Both the position numbers and the translations under genes were made by a program. A DNA stretch of 64,000 nt from Absidia repens (lineage: Eukaryota; Mucoromycota; Mucoromycetes; Mucorales; Cunninghamellaceae), in contig MCGE01000020.1 of assembly GCA_002105175.1 (NCBI GenBank), forward strand, positions 558,001-622,000. The letters run 5' to 3'. This document shows positions 25,482 through 36,640 of the stretch, piece after piece (the stretch's first letter is position 1; each line of letters starts with the position of its first letter). The notes under the pieces are model-generated. The model was not told the DNA's origin and ran no database searches. It worked only from the letters and a program-made list of their open reading frames with translations.

Positions 25482-26298
25482 TTTTGCCCCTTCCCCGTCC
25501 CTACTGTCATATATCAAATCCATTCATCACTACTGATATATACAGGTAGTGTCAATTTTTTTCTCAGAACCCACCCCCCTTATCTCTCTCTACTAAAAAA
25601 AAAGAAAAGGTGTGAATAAGCCGGGCTCTTTTACACCTTTTTTTAGTCAATATTACCCCCTTTAGTATTTATCACTTTTCCCACTCTCATCACATATAAT
25701 CTACCCGCATATGTCTGATACAACTCACTCACTCACACCTTAGAATCTAGTAACACAACCTCCACTCTTTTATTAGAATAGTCTCCCCTATCAACGTTAT
25801 CATTTTATACCAATAAAAAAATCACTTCATCATCTTGTATATTAAAAAATCAACATTTTTTTTTGGTTTCCCATATCAAATATCAATATACCGGCTTTAT
25901 CATTCTATACCAAAAAGAAAAAGCACTTTACCATTTTGTATATTTAAAGAATACGTATTTTCTATTGCCTATATCAAATATCAATATTATCAAACAAACA
26001 AACAGAAAGCGCTTCGTTATTTTGTATATAGAAGAAAATACCATATCAAATATCAATAAAATACACACATATACAAGATCATCGTTCATCATTCATACAT
26101 ATTTTTCAAAAACATTTTTTTTATTATTCCTGTAACAAATATATAAAAATATCAATATCAAAAAATAAATGAAGAATCATAAATATAAACTACCATAGAA
26201 ACTAAAGGAACGAGGAAGAAGGGAAACTGGTGGGGGGATAAATAATAATAATAAAAAAAAATAAAAAAAATAAAAAGATAAGGGATATAGAAAACTAT
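25482..26298. other. convergent intergenic with tandem repeats
   Basis: Non-coding AT-rich sequence between two 3' ends. It contains the degenerate tandem array listed separately. Confidence 0.5.
25800..26065. repeat. degenerate tandem repeat, three units
   Basis: Three successive units of roughly 100, 86 and 73 bp share a TATACCAAxAA start, a CATTTTGTATATT middle and a CATATCAAATATCAATA end. The last unit is shortened and lacks part of the middle. Confidence 0.7.
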
Positions 26299-27602
26299 CA
26301 TGCGGAGCACGACTGGGCGGCGGCAAAAGCAGGACCATGATCGACCAAATCATCAATATGAGTCAAAAACAAATGAATGCCTTGAAAATAATCGGGGCCA
26401 AGCGGAACCAAGGGTTCGTCCACAAGGATCGATTCTTCTTCCAGTGTCACCCACGCCAAAAAGTCGTCTTCCCCGTCTTGTTGAGGAGGGGCCGTCTTGC
26501 CATTCTTGGTTTTGAGATCTTCCAGCCATGCCAACGCTTGGTCATGTCGTGTGACTTGTTTGGGAAAGTAAAGACGCAATGCTGCTCCTCCTCCCCCTTC
26601 GGAAACCCATTGAATTCGATAGCCTTGATCCAAACATGGTTGCAGCCACGCCAGTAATTGATCGTAGTAATCTTGTTGTCGTTCTTTCCATTTCACTAAC
26701 ATGGGCCACACATCCTTCGTCCAAGGTGTCTCCGATGATGCCAAAAAAGACGACGAGTCCGAAGTGCTGGTGCTGGTGCTGGTGCTGGTGGTGAGTGAAG
26801 TAGGGGCAAGCTCCAAAGTGATGTAAAAACAGGTTCGTGTGGTTGATACGGTGGTGGTTGTATGCATGTCTTTTATCAAGTCATCTTCAGTGCATAACAT
26901 GGGAGCGGCTTTAACTGTAGCTGGTACCATATCGCTAACAATGCTGGCAGTGGTGGCAGTGGTGGTGGTCGTCGACTTTTGAGCTGCGGGTGGGGCAATG
27001 GTCATGGGCTCAGTGTTGTATTTCTTGGAAGCACCCATTGCTTGGGAGCATTGACATTCATCCTTTTGTTGTTGAAGAGCTGATCGCTGACAGGTAGATG
27101 GTGAAGTTGTTGTTTTGGTGTGGTTCTTTGTCGCCGTCATGTTGTTTGCCATTGGAGCAAAGACGCCAGATGAGAGATGAGAAAATACCGTCGAGTGTGA
27201 TGACGAGGTGGCGGCTTTGAAAAATGGTGTTGCGGTAGAACTTGAATAAGATCGGAATGCGCCCAATCCTTGATATCCACCATGAATACCAAGTGAGATT
27301 CCACGATGCCAAGCCGATGCGGCAGGAGCCACTGCTGGACGCCAAGACGACAATGGGCCACAACCGCCGCCGGTGATAAGAGAAAAGCATGCTTTGTTGT
27401 TCATTTGACGTGTAAGACCATTCGTCAATGGCTTTGTTTGATGAGCCCATGGACTAAGCGTATTTGTTGCTGCTGCTGTGGGATTGGTGGTTGGGAGTAA
27501 AAACGGAGGTGCATGTTGCGCTACCACCAGCTCGGTCACTTTGGTTTGAACATAGTGCCGCAGCTGATGGAATGAATGAAAGAGTTTCGCTGGTCGTAAC
27601 AT
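26299..27602 (-). CDS. orphan protein with possible mitochondrial leader
   Basis: A single-exon frame of 434 residues that I cannot assign to a family. The N terminus (MLRPAKLFHSFHQLRHYVQTK) is basic and amphipathic, as in mitochondrial presequences. A low-complexity Thr/Ser/Ala-rich middle of about 230 residues follows. The C-terminal part (about 300-434) looks folded: it has many Trp residues (PWTKDVWPMLVKWKER, LLAWLQPCL) and alternating charged and aliphatic sequence. A second hydrophobic-acidic block (DDFLAWVTLEEESILVDEPLVPLG) ends near the stop. The absence of introns is unusual in this window. The frame is long and codon use is like that of the neighbours, so it is very likely real. Confidence 0.72.
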
Positions 27603-28985
27603 GAAACCCTTTCTGTATCAAAAAACACTGACAAATAAATAAGGAGTTGGGTGATATGAGAAAAAAAAAAAAATAATTAAGAGAAAAAGGGATAAACAAT
27701 GCCGAGGAATCGTATTTATATTTTTTGCGCGTCGGACTTTTTATAAAAATCATCCAATTGGCTGCGATTTAGAATGAGTGAGTGAAATTGAAATGCAAAG
27801 GTCATATGTGCAGTATATACCACAGCACCATCTATGTATGGGATTTTGCTTTTTAACTTGTGGAGAGGATGCTGCACTGTCAAAATTTTGGTTTAGTGAT
27901 AACATAAGAAACAAAATATTTATACAATTTCTTCGCTGTATTAGTCAAAGAATTGAATCCAACCATCGAAACCAGAAGGATAACAGACAAAATATGGTTC
28001 AGTTCAGGAAAAAGGTGAAAAAAAAGTTTGCACCTCGCGGAAAGGGGGCTAGAGACCTTTTTGCAACAAAGCTTTAAGTCATGCAATATGACACTGAAGA
28101 GGAAAAGGAACAAAGTTTGCGGTAGAGGGGGAGGGGTATCAAAAAAAAAAAAAAAGAGAGAGAGCCTTTGCCATTCGAAATTGGTCAATTTTAGATGGGA
28201 AGGACGCGAAATTGCAACACCACAGCGTTTACCAAAAAGAGGAAATGTCACACGGATAAACTAAATACATTCCAGAGCTTCAATACCTTTTCTCTGCACT
28301 TAATGTGGCTTATTTTTTTATGCGTCCACCATGGCCGTCGTTTTAAATGCTATTCCAGAAACTTCTTTCAACTTTTTTTGTGTTGATCCCCAATGTACTG
28401 TACATACAGCAATCGAAGTGCTCAGCACTTCGATTGATCGATGTCGTCTCATACCTAACTCTTTTTTTTTTTTTTTTTTTTTTTTTTTGCACAAATACAT
28501 TAGATAAACACACACACACAGAATGTACAGTGCAGTGTGAGTATACCTATTTGACATGACAAACCAAACAAATTTTAGAGGGTGTAAAAGCAAGAAGACA
28601 CGACTTATTTTATTCAGTTGTAAATTTAAGCGATGACAACTGCACTAAACTGGACTAATAATAATGCTATGACGCACTGTTAAATGTGAGACTATTGGGA
28701 ATCTGTGTGTGTTTGTGTGGGGTTGTCGGAAGAGTATGGGAATACTCTTTCTGTAAAATAAACAAGACGTACGATAAACTAGTCCAATCAAAGAGGGTGA
28801 GCTGTTCTATGGTGAGCGGTAAACTATTTTACAGTGAAAGGGGGATAAAAATAAATTGGACCAGTCTGTTCCATCCTGAATTCGAATTCATCATGGGAAG
28901 ATAACAACCATTATAATAATGCTGTATGGTATTGCTTGTTGTAAAAAGAGGAAAATCGAAAATAGTCAACCAAAGATTCAACGAG
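27603..28985. other. gene-poor stretch
   Basis: Promoter side of the orphan gene, then AT-rich sequence with an A run at 28141-28155, a T run at 28462-28488 and a perfect 27-bp palindrome at 28410-28436. A 99-codon frame at 27778-28077 has no family resemblance and was not called. Confidence 0.45.
28410..28436. repeat. 27-bp palindrome
   Basis: Arms CAATCGAAGTGCT and AGCACTTCGATTG are exact reverse complements separated by a single C. It can form a hairpin or serve as a dyad binding site. Confidence 0.85.
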
Positions 28986-28989
28986 AAGT

Positions 28990-29720
28990 ATATTTCAAAT
29001 CCCGCCCACGTGAACATTTATTTACTCCCATTTTCCCCACCCTCTCTCGCTCTCTTTCTTTTCGCTTTCTTTTTCTTTCCTGCGTTTTTTCCTTCACCAT
29101 TCAACTTCCATGGGATTATGTTGGACTTAGAATAGTATCAGGACTAGTTTAGAAGGGGTTTCAGCTCAGGGATTACAACATGCATGGGGAAACCCTTTCA
29201 TTTTGGATTCAGGATCTGAGTGCACCATTAGTTGACTTTTTGGAGTCCTCATGAGCTTAGCTTAGTCTCAGTAGTCTTAGTTTTTCCATAGTTTGTATCT
29301 ATATATGAATAAAATATGTCTCTTCATACTTATTTCATTGAAAAAGTCCCATTAGTTTTTCTCATGTCTCGTACGGTAGATCCGTTTTTTACTACCATTC
29401 CTTTTGGATTAGTGTTGATCGCTTTTTACGTTTCAGTCAAAGATATCCCTTTTGTCTTTCTCATGCGTTGTACTGCATACTAGATCTCTTTTTACAATTG
29501 TCCCTTTAAATTAGTGTTGACCTTTCTTCAAATCTTACGTCAGCCTCCATCCTTCTTCCTCCAGTAGATCCTTCCAGTAATACTTTGTTGCAAGGAACAT
29601 TACCAAACCTCGCTTTTAGTCTTCGCTATCCCAATATGTTTCAATACAATATATCTCTTTATAAACCATCCTCTGACCCATTATATAGAGTACACTATTG
29701 CAATTATAGACTATTTATCC
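28990..29720 (+). repeat. dispersed non-coding repeat, copy 4
   Basis: The head AAATCCCGCCCACGTG has CACGTG at 29007-29012. A CT tract precedes the core at about 29157-29201, where GGGTTTC and GAAACCC arms are both intact. The TAGTTTTTCCATAG segment and at least two tail subrepeats with AATAAAATATGTC and ACAATTGTCCCTTTAAATTAGTG follow. Ends are approximate. Confidence 0.82.
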
Positions 29721-30720
29721 TCCGATCAAAGAGCTTGATACGTAGATCCCTTGCAAATAATAGTCATATTCTTGTTTGACCAATTCATATAGATAAATAT
29801 AGGTCCAAGATTTGCGTGTGATCGTCGCTATATAACATTTTGCATAGTTTTCTAACCTTTTTTTTTTAAAAAACCCCTCCCACCTTGGTGATGCAATTTC
29901 TTATTCTCTCAGCCAGAAAACTACCAACTTCAAAAGCGCAAGACGCCTTTCTAAAATCCCATCAACCATACGCTTTTATTCCTTCTACCACATGACTCGG
30001 TCAAACGTTTTATTATCAAGTTAAATAAAAATAATCTTAGCATTCACCCTGAGACTTATATTATTTATACGTTCTTCTTGAATTGCACATATGAATAAGG
30101 AGTGCACTATGGGGATTTGATAAACACTTCAAAGCATATATATATATATATATATCCGCTTAATATACCCAACGAGGTTCTTGAAATTGACAAGATTGTT
30201 TTTTTTTTTTTTTCACACAACAACAACTCACTCCCCAGATGATAAAAGTGAATATGATACAAAGAGCATTTTATAAAGGCAAAATAATATATAAGGATGG
30301 GCTTTCCATGATGACAAAAAGACCCTTTCATTTATCGCTGACAAGCGATATCACTGCCATCCGATATAAATAATGGCTCCTATAAACACACACACACATA
30401 TATACATATATATAATATCACTATATCATTCAGTATCATTTTATTACAGTATCACAAATGCACGAATAAGTCGATGGGTCATAAATGAATTGTTTTTTAT
30501 TGGACAATATTATATGATGTAAAAATACTAATTGAATATGGAATGATAATAATACTACAATGGAATATATTATGAGGCAACGGGAAGGACGGGGAGAGAT
30601 GGGCGGTGGAGGAATATGTTATCAACTAAACTGAAGGAGGAGAGGGAGAAAGAGAAGGGATCACTATTCAATGTTTCTTTATATTTGCGTCACAGATGCG
30701 CCCCCCCCCCTCCCCACTAT
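29721..30720. other. gene-poor stretch 3' of zinc-finger gene
   Basis: AT-rich with (TA)n near 30139-30155, a T run near 30199-30213 and (CA)n/(TA)n near 30388-30415. The last 250 bp fit the 3' UTR of the zinc-finger gene. No exon was seen. Confidence 0.45.
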
Positions 30721-31417
30721 CTAATCGTCGTGAGGTCGTTTTCGTTGCTGATATTTCTGTGAAAGTTCACTTGGAGAAGGGCGTAATTCTTCGCACTGTT
30801 TGCAAGAGAGCCGTTGTCGAAAGTTGTAGTATTCACAATGGGGACAGATCCAATCGCCACGTTGGGCTTGTCGTAGAGAAGAATCTGCCTTTGTTGCACA
30901 TTCACCACACTTAGATCGATGAGCATGATTGTGGAAATGACATTGAGGACAAATCCAATCACCTGGTCGGAAGCGAGGTTTGATGACCTTGGTTTGTGAT
31001 GTGTTGGAAGGCGTTGAGTGCTGTGGTTGATTCAGTCGCATAGGATTCTTTTGATATAACACAGACGTGGCGGTGGTGTACCGACGTATAGAGTGGCCAA
31101 TCTATTTTTTTGGGAGGGGTTGTTAGTGTCAAAGTGATAAAAAGGACAAAACGGTCGATTGTTGTCATACATTGTTACCAGAGGCAAGACATGTATTAAT
31201 AGTGTGCTGTAAAGGTCGGTATAATATTGGGCAACGGTATATTGACATTTGGATAGAATCTACAGAATAAAAGAAAAAACAAAGCAAACAGGCCAAAAAA
31301 AAAAAATCCAACGTTGATGACATTTAAACACCGCATTTTTCTGTTGTGTTTTATGGTAGTGCCCACCTGGACACCCACAGCCAGTGCACCATCAGCCTCC
31401 ATCCCCTCGGAAGACAT
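30721..31417 (-). CDS. two-finger RanBP2-type zinc-finger protein
   Basis: The modelled exons 31417-31367, 31259-31179 and 31101-30721 give 170 residues in frame. The last exon is secure: it encodes two RanBP2-type fingers, GDWICPQCHFHNHAHRSKC and GDWICPHCEYYNFRQRLSC, each with the W-x-C-x2-C...C-x2-C pattern. A basic tail (YQQRKRPHDD) follows. Such fingers bind single-stranded RNA (ZRANB2 type, GGU sites) or ubiquitin (NZF type); the conserved Arg and Asn favour RNA. The two upstream exons rest only on splice consensus and phase, and the GTGGGC donor of exon 1 is weak, so the N terminus is uncertain. The GST-like gene lies 150 bp upstream on the same strand. Confidence 0.72.
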
Positions 31418-31565
31418 AAACCGCACTTGAACCTATTACATTTCCAAGTATCATGAGTATTTAATATATAAAAAGCAGAGTGTGTATGTTTATTGATTGA
31501 TATATAAATAATAAGAATACATAGGAATAATACAAAACTATCAACTGTGAAATAGTAAAACTAAA

Positions 31566-32621
31566 CTACAATCGAGCTTTGACAGGAACAACCAAAAACG
31601 CCGTCAGAGGGAAGTGGACGTAAACATCACCGGTACGGTCGTCTCTGGTACGAATAGTGACACGTTGAGGCGTCAAAGCGACCAATTCACCAATGGCGGG
31701 GGTTTTACCAGTATCCATGGGCGTGACAGACACTTGTTGGCCAATACGAAGCAAGTCTTGCGCACCGACGGATTGAATGGCAGGCACGGATTGTTGATCC
31801 TTGGCAATTTGTAAAGCGTCTTCGGCGGAGATGTCGGCCATATCGTAGGTACGGTCAGGTTGAGCGAAGGGTTGCATGCGTTCAAAATGGTCGGTCAAGA
31901 TGGGGTAGTGTTCGGTCACCCAAGGTTCGCCAATCACCATGTTCATGAAAAACGTGATCATGTACAGACTAAAATCGGTATCCGAGGGAGTTGCTGTGTT
32001 CAAGATCCACCCTTTACCATGTTGCATGCCTTGTGTCAATCGTCCCAGTTGAGCTTGGAGTTCCAATCGAAGGAAGGGCTGTAAGGCTTTTTGTGCGGCA
32101 GGGTCAAAGGAACGACCAGCCATCTTGGCACGATCTTCAAGTAAAGCCTTAGGTAAGAGCTCAAGATCGAACTGTGTAGGGATCGCCATAAATACCGAGG
32201 TATCCAATAAATGCGTCACGCCAAATGCCAAGGTCTTGCTAGAGTGGCCGCTGCTTGTCACTGGATACAGACTGGGTTCCGGGTACCGCGCTTCTAATTC
32301 CGAGATAATCGACTTGGAATCGCAAAACACTTGATTGCCGATTTGAAGAATGGGTGTCTTGGTGTAGCCGCCATCCAAAGGTCGTCGAAGAGGTCGAGGT
32401 TCCATGACACTGATTTCCACCGTCTTGTACTGTAATTTCTTGTAGTTAAGAATGGACGCAATCTTTTGTGCATAAGGCGATTGAGGATACCAGTGCTAAA
32501 ATTTTGAATCGTACCATTGAGAAAGAAAAAAAAAAACAGAAGTCGATAAGAATACATAATATAATATCAACACTATCTTTCAAGTCAAACTCACGAGAAC
32601 AATATCTTGTTGGCTAGCCAT
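31566..32621 (-). CDS. glutathione S-transferase-like protein with extra C-terminal domain
   Basis: Exons 32621-32595 and 32495-31566 join in frame to 318 residues. The N-terminal thioredoxin-like GST domain reads QDIVLHWYPQSPYAQKI, then TKTPILQIGNQVFCDSKSII, giving the cis-Pro and the DSKSI glutathione gamma-glutamyl site. An all-helical GST C domain follows to about residue 245. About 60 residues then form a predicted beta-rich tail (VSVTPMD..GELVALTPQRVTIRTRD). Related fungal proteins are often annotated as GST-like or as DUF3106-type, but I do not assign a specific class. The role is probably detoxification or redox binding. The catalytic residue is not obvious, since Ser14/Tyr could serve. 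Confidence 0.82.
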
Positions 32622-34059
32622 AGTGAATGAGTTTTGTAGTTGGGAGGTATGGGATCAAGAGAAGATGAGATGGGAAAAGAAAAAGAAAAAGAAGAAAAAA
32701 TGAATGACTGAGATATAAATACCAAAAAGGTAAAAAACGTTTCGCTTTGCGGGAATCAAGCGAGCGAGACTTGATTTCACCATCCGACTAGGCAGACATT
32801 TCCACTTAGTAACAATAAATAAGATAAAAAGAGACAAGTGATGCTTTAGAGCTATGAATCACAGCATGTTTATTGAAGATATAATCTATATACAATAACA
32901 TATATGCTAATTGAGTAGGATAAACAGGTGAAGAATAACAGTGATTCTATACAAAAAAAATTATTAGTCTAATCTAAAGAGGGTAAAACTAATCACCAAA
33001 ACATCAATCGACGTAGAGCCAACCAGCATTGATATGTGATACTACCATGGTATTAAGATATCCTTGGAGATCGAACAAAAATAAATGAGTGAAGTGCAGA
33101 ATTCATCACTACCATCAAAACAGCATTCCAAGCCGCCTAAAATAATGGCTGATACTAAGATCATGATGATATTGATAACGATTAATTCTGCCTACAAACA
33201 AATACATGATTAGTAAAACATATGATGAGTAATCATTTTTTTTTTTTCTCTTGAGATGTACCTCCTTCTATTTAACTCTTGTTGGGTGTATGTGCTGATA
33301 TGTGTGAATTGCTGATATAAGAGCGTGAGATGGTTTTATGGTCCAAAACGGTAGTGTTGATTGTTCGTCCATGATATAATTCACGTTCGACAGTCCGATC
33401 CGTGTCCGTCATTTTCATACTCATTCATGCCGTTGCCGCCCTGGATTTCTCAACTACTTTTTAGCACAAAAAAAAAAAAAAAAAAAAAAAGGAATGAGAC
33501 GAGTATTATTATCATACAGTTCTCTTTATGGGACTTACCTAGCATTATTAGTAATATATTGGGTCTATATAAAAGCTTAGATGAGACGACATTACCAAAG
33601 GTATTTAAATCAACAACAATGGGTCGATTTTATTGGTGGAGGGTTTTCATTGAAGCATGATAAAGACCAGAGCACATCGTACTACTGCTTGCATGGCCTG
33701 ATACTATCATTGCACAAATATGTGCTGTTCATTTTCCAAATCTCCTTTGAAAAGCAAAAGCTCGATCTGCGGCATGCATGGTTCCCGAGTGTGTTTCCGT
33801 ACAGGTATACCAATCAATTCATTCCTTCAAAGTCGCTGTAGATACTTGACCTGCTCAAAAATAATCGTCTTTAGTATAATACCGAACAATTCATACTCCT
33901 TGCCAAAAGTGCAAAATATATACCAACAATTCCCATTTTGCATTATATCGCCGTCATTGGAAAAGCCCTAAATACTGGCAAGATACAATAAAACAATGAA
34001 ATCCACTAACGAAATACCGCAAGCTTAACCCATGCCAGCCACAGACATCAAAAACACAC
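32622..34059. other. gene-poor stretch with possible small spliced minus-strand exon
   Basis: This is the promoter region of the GST-like gene, then sequence lacking a secure gene. On the minus strand, 33190-33050 has open frames encoding hydrophobic residues after a TTTGTAG acceptor (for example AELIVINIIMILVSAII), and 33412-33260 has a short Met-initiated frame. I could not join them into one model. Confidence 0.3.
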
Positions 34060-34640
34060 TACAAAAGACCTATAGGAGGTATCATGTGGTAGGGTAATGG
34101 AGGATTTGAAGAATGTTCAACATTAATATAAGGGACAAATGTAAAAAGGAGCCTAACATATGTACAAGACAGATACGACATAAAAAAAGACTTCAAATGG
34201 ATATATTTTATTGAAGGGCAACAGTAGGTCAACATTAATCTAAAGAAGGGATGGTATAAAGGGATCTCTTGTACAAGGCATGAGGGAGACTAATAATACG
34301 TTTTTATAGAATGATATAAAAAGAGACATATTTTATTCAATATAGAGACAAACTGTGGACAAACTAACACTAAACCAAGCCAATGAAAGCTTCAAAAAGC
34401 TAACTAATGGTGGTTGTAGATCCTGAATCCAAAATGAAAGTGTTTCCCCATGCATCTTGTCATCCCTGAGCTGAAAACCCTTCTAAACTAGTCCTGACAC
34501 TAATCCAAGTCCATCCAAACCTCAATGAAGTTGACTGAGAAAGAAAAAAAAAAAAAAAAGGAAGGGGAAAAAAAAAAAAAACGAAAATGAAAAGAAAGAG
34601 GGAAATAAAAGTTCACGTGTGCTGAATTTGAAATCGTTTC
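34060..34640 (-). repeat. dispersed non-coding repeat, inverted copy 5
   Basis: Read on the minus strand from 34640, it shows CACGTG (34614-34619), a long CT tract, the core at about 34478-34432 with CAGCTCAGGGATGACAAGATGCATGGGG, the TTAGTGTTAGTTTGTCCACAG segment, then two tail subrepeats ending with CTTCAATAAAATATATCC and ACATTTGTCCCTTATATTAATGTTGAAC. It is the only copy on this strand. Confidence 0.82.
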
Positions 34641-35217
34641 TGTCGCCTCTCGCTGACTGCAGGTCGATCATTTTCCTATTTTTTTTTTTCTATAACCGTT
34701 TTCATTTCAATGAAAATATATATATATATATATAAAAAAAAAAGTAAGTTCCAGAAGGCCACTACTGTCTTACTAGATATAGAATGACTACATATATCTG
34801 AATAAAGATATTACCCACATTAAGGACACAATTTCGTTTCCCTTTGATACATATCATTGCTGTGGATCGGTATGATACTGTAGATACTATGATGTTCAAA
34901 TAAACATATATATATAATATAAATATATAGGTACTTTGCCTCTCATTTCGCCTACGTATGTAATACAAAAAAAAAGAAACGGGCTCCATAATGGACTGCC
35001 AGGATGATGTTTATTGGGGTTTTTTGAATACTGTGAAATGGAAATGATGAGGTTTATGATATTACTACATGGGAATGTGTTTAAGTCTTCATATTTTTTG
35101 CTATGCATCTACTATCAATAATCTTCATTTGCATATGCCACTCTTGTAGCATAGGGTCTATATATAAAAAAATAAAGCTTATTAGGCATCCGGGGAAATA
35201 TGAAATAACATGATCAT
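34641..35217. other. intergenic 3' of secreted-protein gene
   Basis: AT-rich with (TA)n at about 34717-34733. No exon was recognised. A GTAAGT overlaps the stop of the next gene and could in principle splice to a short exon starting at about 35160 on the minus strand. Confidence 0.4.
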
Positions 35218-36138
35218 TTACTTACACTGCAGTTTTTCGGACAACTTCCCAGTGGGTAACGATTTTGGGTCCTCTATGAGGGTCTCTGTGGTATGCGGGT
35301 CTTCCATTCTTGTAATGATGCTTGTATTGTTGACCACGATACTGTTGCTTCTTTTTGTTAGGGTAGGTGGAGGCATCTCTGTGTTCGAAATGTTTACCGC
35401 CCGAGCTCTTTTTTTCAGGAACATTTTTTTCCAATTGTCATGATCACTCTTTTTCTTTTGCACAGTGGTATCTTCCTTTTCTTCCTCCTCCTCTTCTTCT
35501 TCTTCCTTTTCCTCTTCTTCCACTTCTTCTTCTTCTTCCTTTTCATCTTGTTTTTCAACGTTGGCCTTCTTCTCTTCTTCTTGTTCCTTGGGCTGTTTCT
35601 CTTGTTCACCCTTTGCCAATACCAGATTGGTACGTTGCACCAGCCGGACAGCAGCACTGCCAGCGTCGTATGGACCATGGGCCAAGATGGTAATGTTATG
35701 TTGACCCTTATCCAAATTAAATGAGCCTTTGCTAAAGTGGTCATCGGTCAATGCTTCTTGAGGGGTGGCCGCATAGGTTTCTACATCTTCATCATACACC
35801 ACCTTGGATGAGCTACCGATTTGCTTGCCATTGTCGTACACATCGAACATATCTCCATGATGCTTAAAATCCACAACTTGCAGCATTGTAGGCTCATTTA
35901 ATTGAAATTCAAAAGATTCTTGTGCAAAGGTGTTGTTGTTTTCCCACCGGAAAACTACATATTTCTCGAGCATTTCTTGTGCCATCTTATCCCCAACAAC
36001 GGTGGGGGCCGCCGCTGCAGAATCGAGTGGACTACTATTACTACTACTACTTGGGTTTTCTGCTGTTGCTGATGCGGTGGATGCCGCTGAGATGGTTTGT
36101 AAAAGCAATGCAATGGAAAAGGCAAGAATGGTTTTCAT
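35218..36138 (-). CDS. secreted Glu-rich protein of unknown function
   Basis: A single-exon frame of 306 residues from ATG 36138. A 12-codon upstream extension to 36171 exists, but the internal Met begins a clear signal peptide (MKTILAFSIALLLQTISAAS). After a Ser/Ala linker, residues about 55-190 form a folded, beta-rich region (FRWENNNTFAQESFEFQLNE, DVYDNGKQIGSS, GSFNLDKGQHNITIL) with one N-glycosylation site near the end (HNIT). A nearly continuous Glu/Lys tract of about 50 residues follows, then a Ser/Thr tail. No transmembrane segment follows, so it is probably secreted or in the ER lumen. I do not recognise the family. Confidence 0.72.
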   Translation of the reverse strand: MKTILAFSIALLLQTISAASTASATAENPSSSSNSSPLDSAAAAPTVVGDKMAQEMLEKYVVFRWENNNTFAQESFEFQLNEPTMLQVVDFKHHGDMFDVYDNGKQIGSSSKVVYDEDVETYAATPQEALTDDHFSKGSFNLDKGQHNITILAHGPYDAGSAAVRLVQRTNLVLAKGEQEKQPKEQEEEKKANVEKQDEKEEEEEVEEEEKEEEEEEEEEKEDTTVQKKKSDHDNWKKMFLKKRARAVNISNTEMPPPTLTKRSNSIVVNNTSIITRMEDPHTTETLIEDPKSLPTGKLSEKLQCK

Positions 36139-36640
36139 ATTAATAATGGTAATAATGGTATATGAAAGCAAGGAAATTTTTTATACCGAATTTATTGATC
36201 TTGGGAGCTTTTTATACACTTTTTTTTGACAGTAATTAATCTTCCTAAGGTTCATATTAATACGCAGAAATATTGTCACGCTTAAATATAAAGTTTTAAA
36301 TGCAACCTGCATCCTTATTTTATTTCTTTTGGTTAATCTCCCCGTTTGTCTCGAATCATCTAATTACTACAATTTGCAAAAAAGATTTATAGTATTCGGA
36401 TAATTAAATGGCCGACAGCCGATGTTTTCTCATTGTGGGCGGAGTGTGGAAAAAAAAGAAGTCCACCCCTTCCCTCTCTAATTTTTTTTTTAAAAAAAAA
36501 AAAAACCTGGAAAACATAGATCCAACCTATCACCTTTCTTCTATTCTTTTCTGTTCTACGACAAACTATTGGTTGGTTATTTTGCCCGTTTCGAATAAAG
36601 CAACCAAACAGTGAACACCCTCCCCATTGACAGTTTTTTT
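36139..36640. other. divergent intergenic secreted-protein gene / HAP2
   Basis: It holds both promoters. It contains paired A/T runs near 36481-36505. No exon was recognised. Confidence 0.45.

Noticed and set aside
27778..28077. 99-codon plus-strand frame
   Set aside because: No family resemblance, no clear promoter or splice context, and neighbours in the same region are random AT-rich sequence.
33581..33841. 86-codon plus-strand frame
   Set aside because: Composition is unremarkable and no supporting signals were seen; probably chance.
35367..35724. Plus-strand open frames rich in Ser, Phe and Leu opposite the secreted protein gene
   Set aside because: They are the antisense reading of the Glu/Lys tract and have no independent features.
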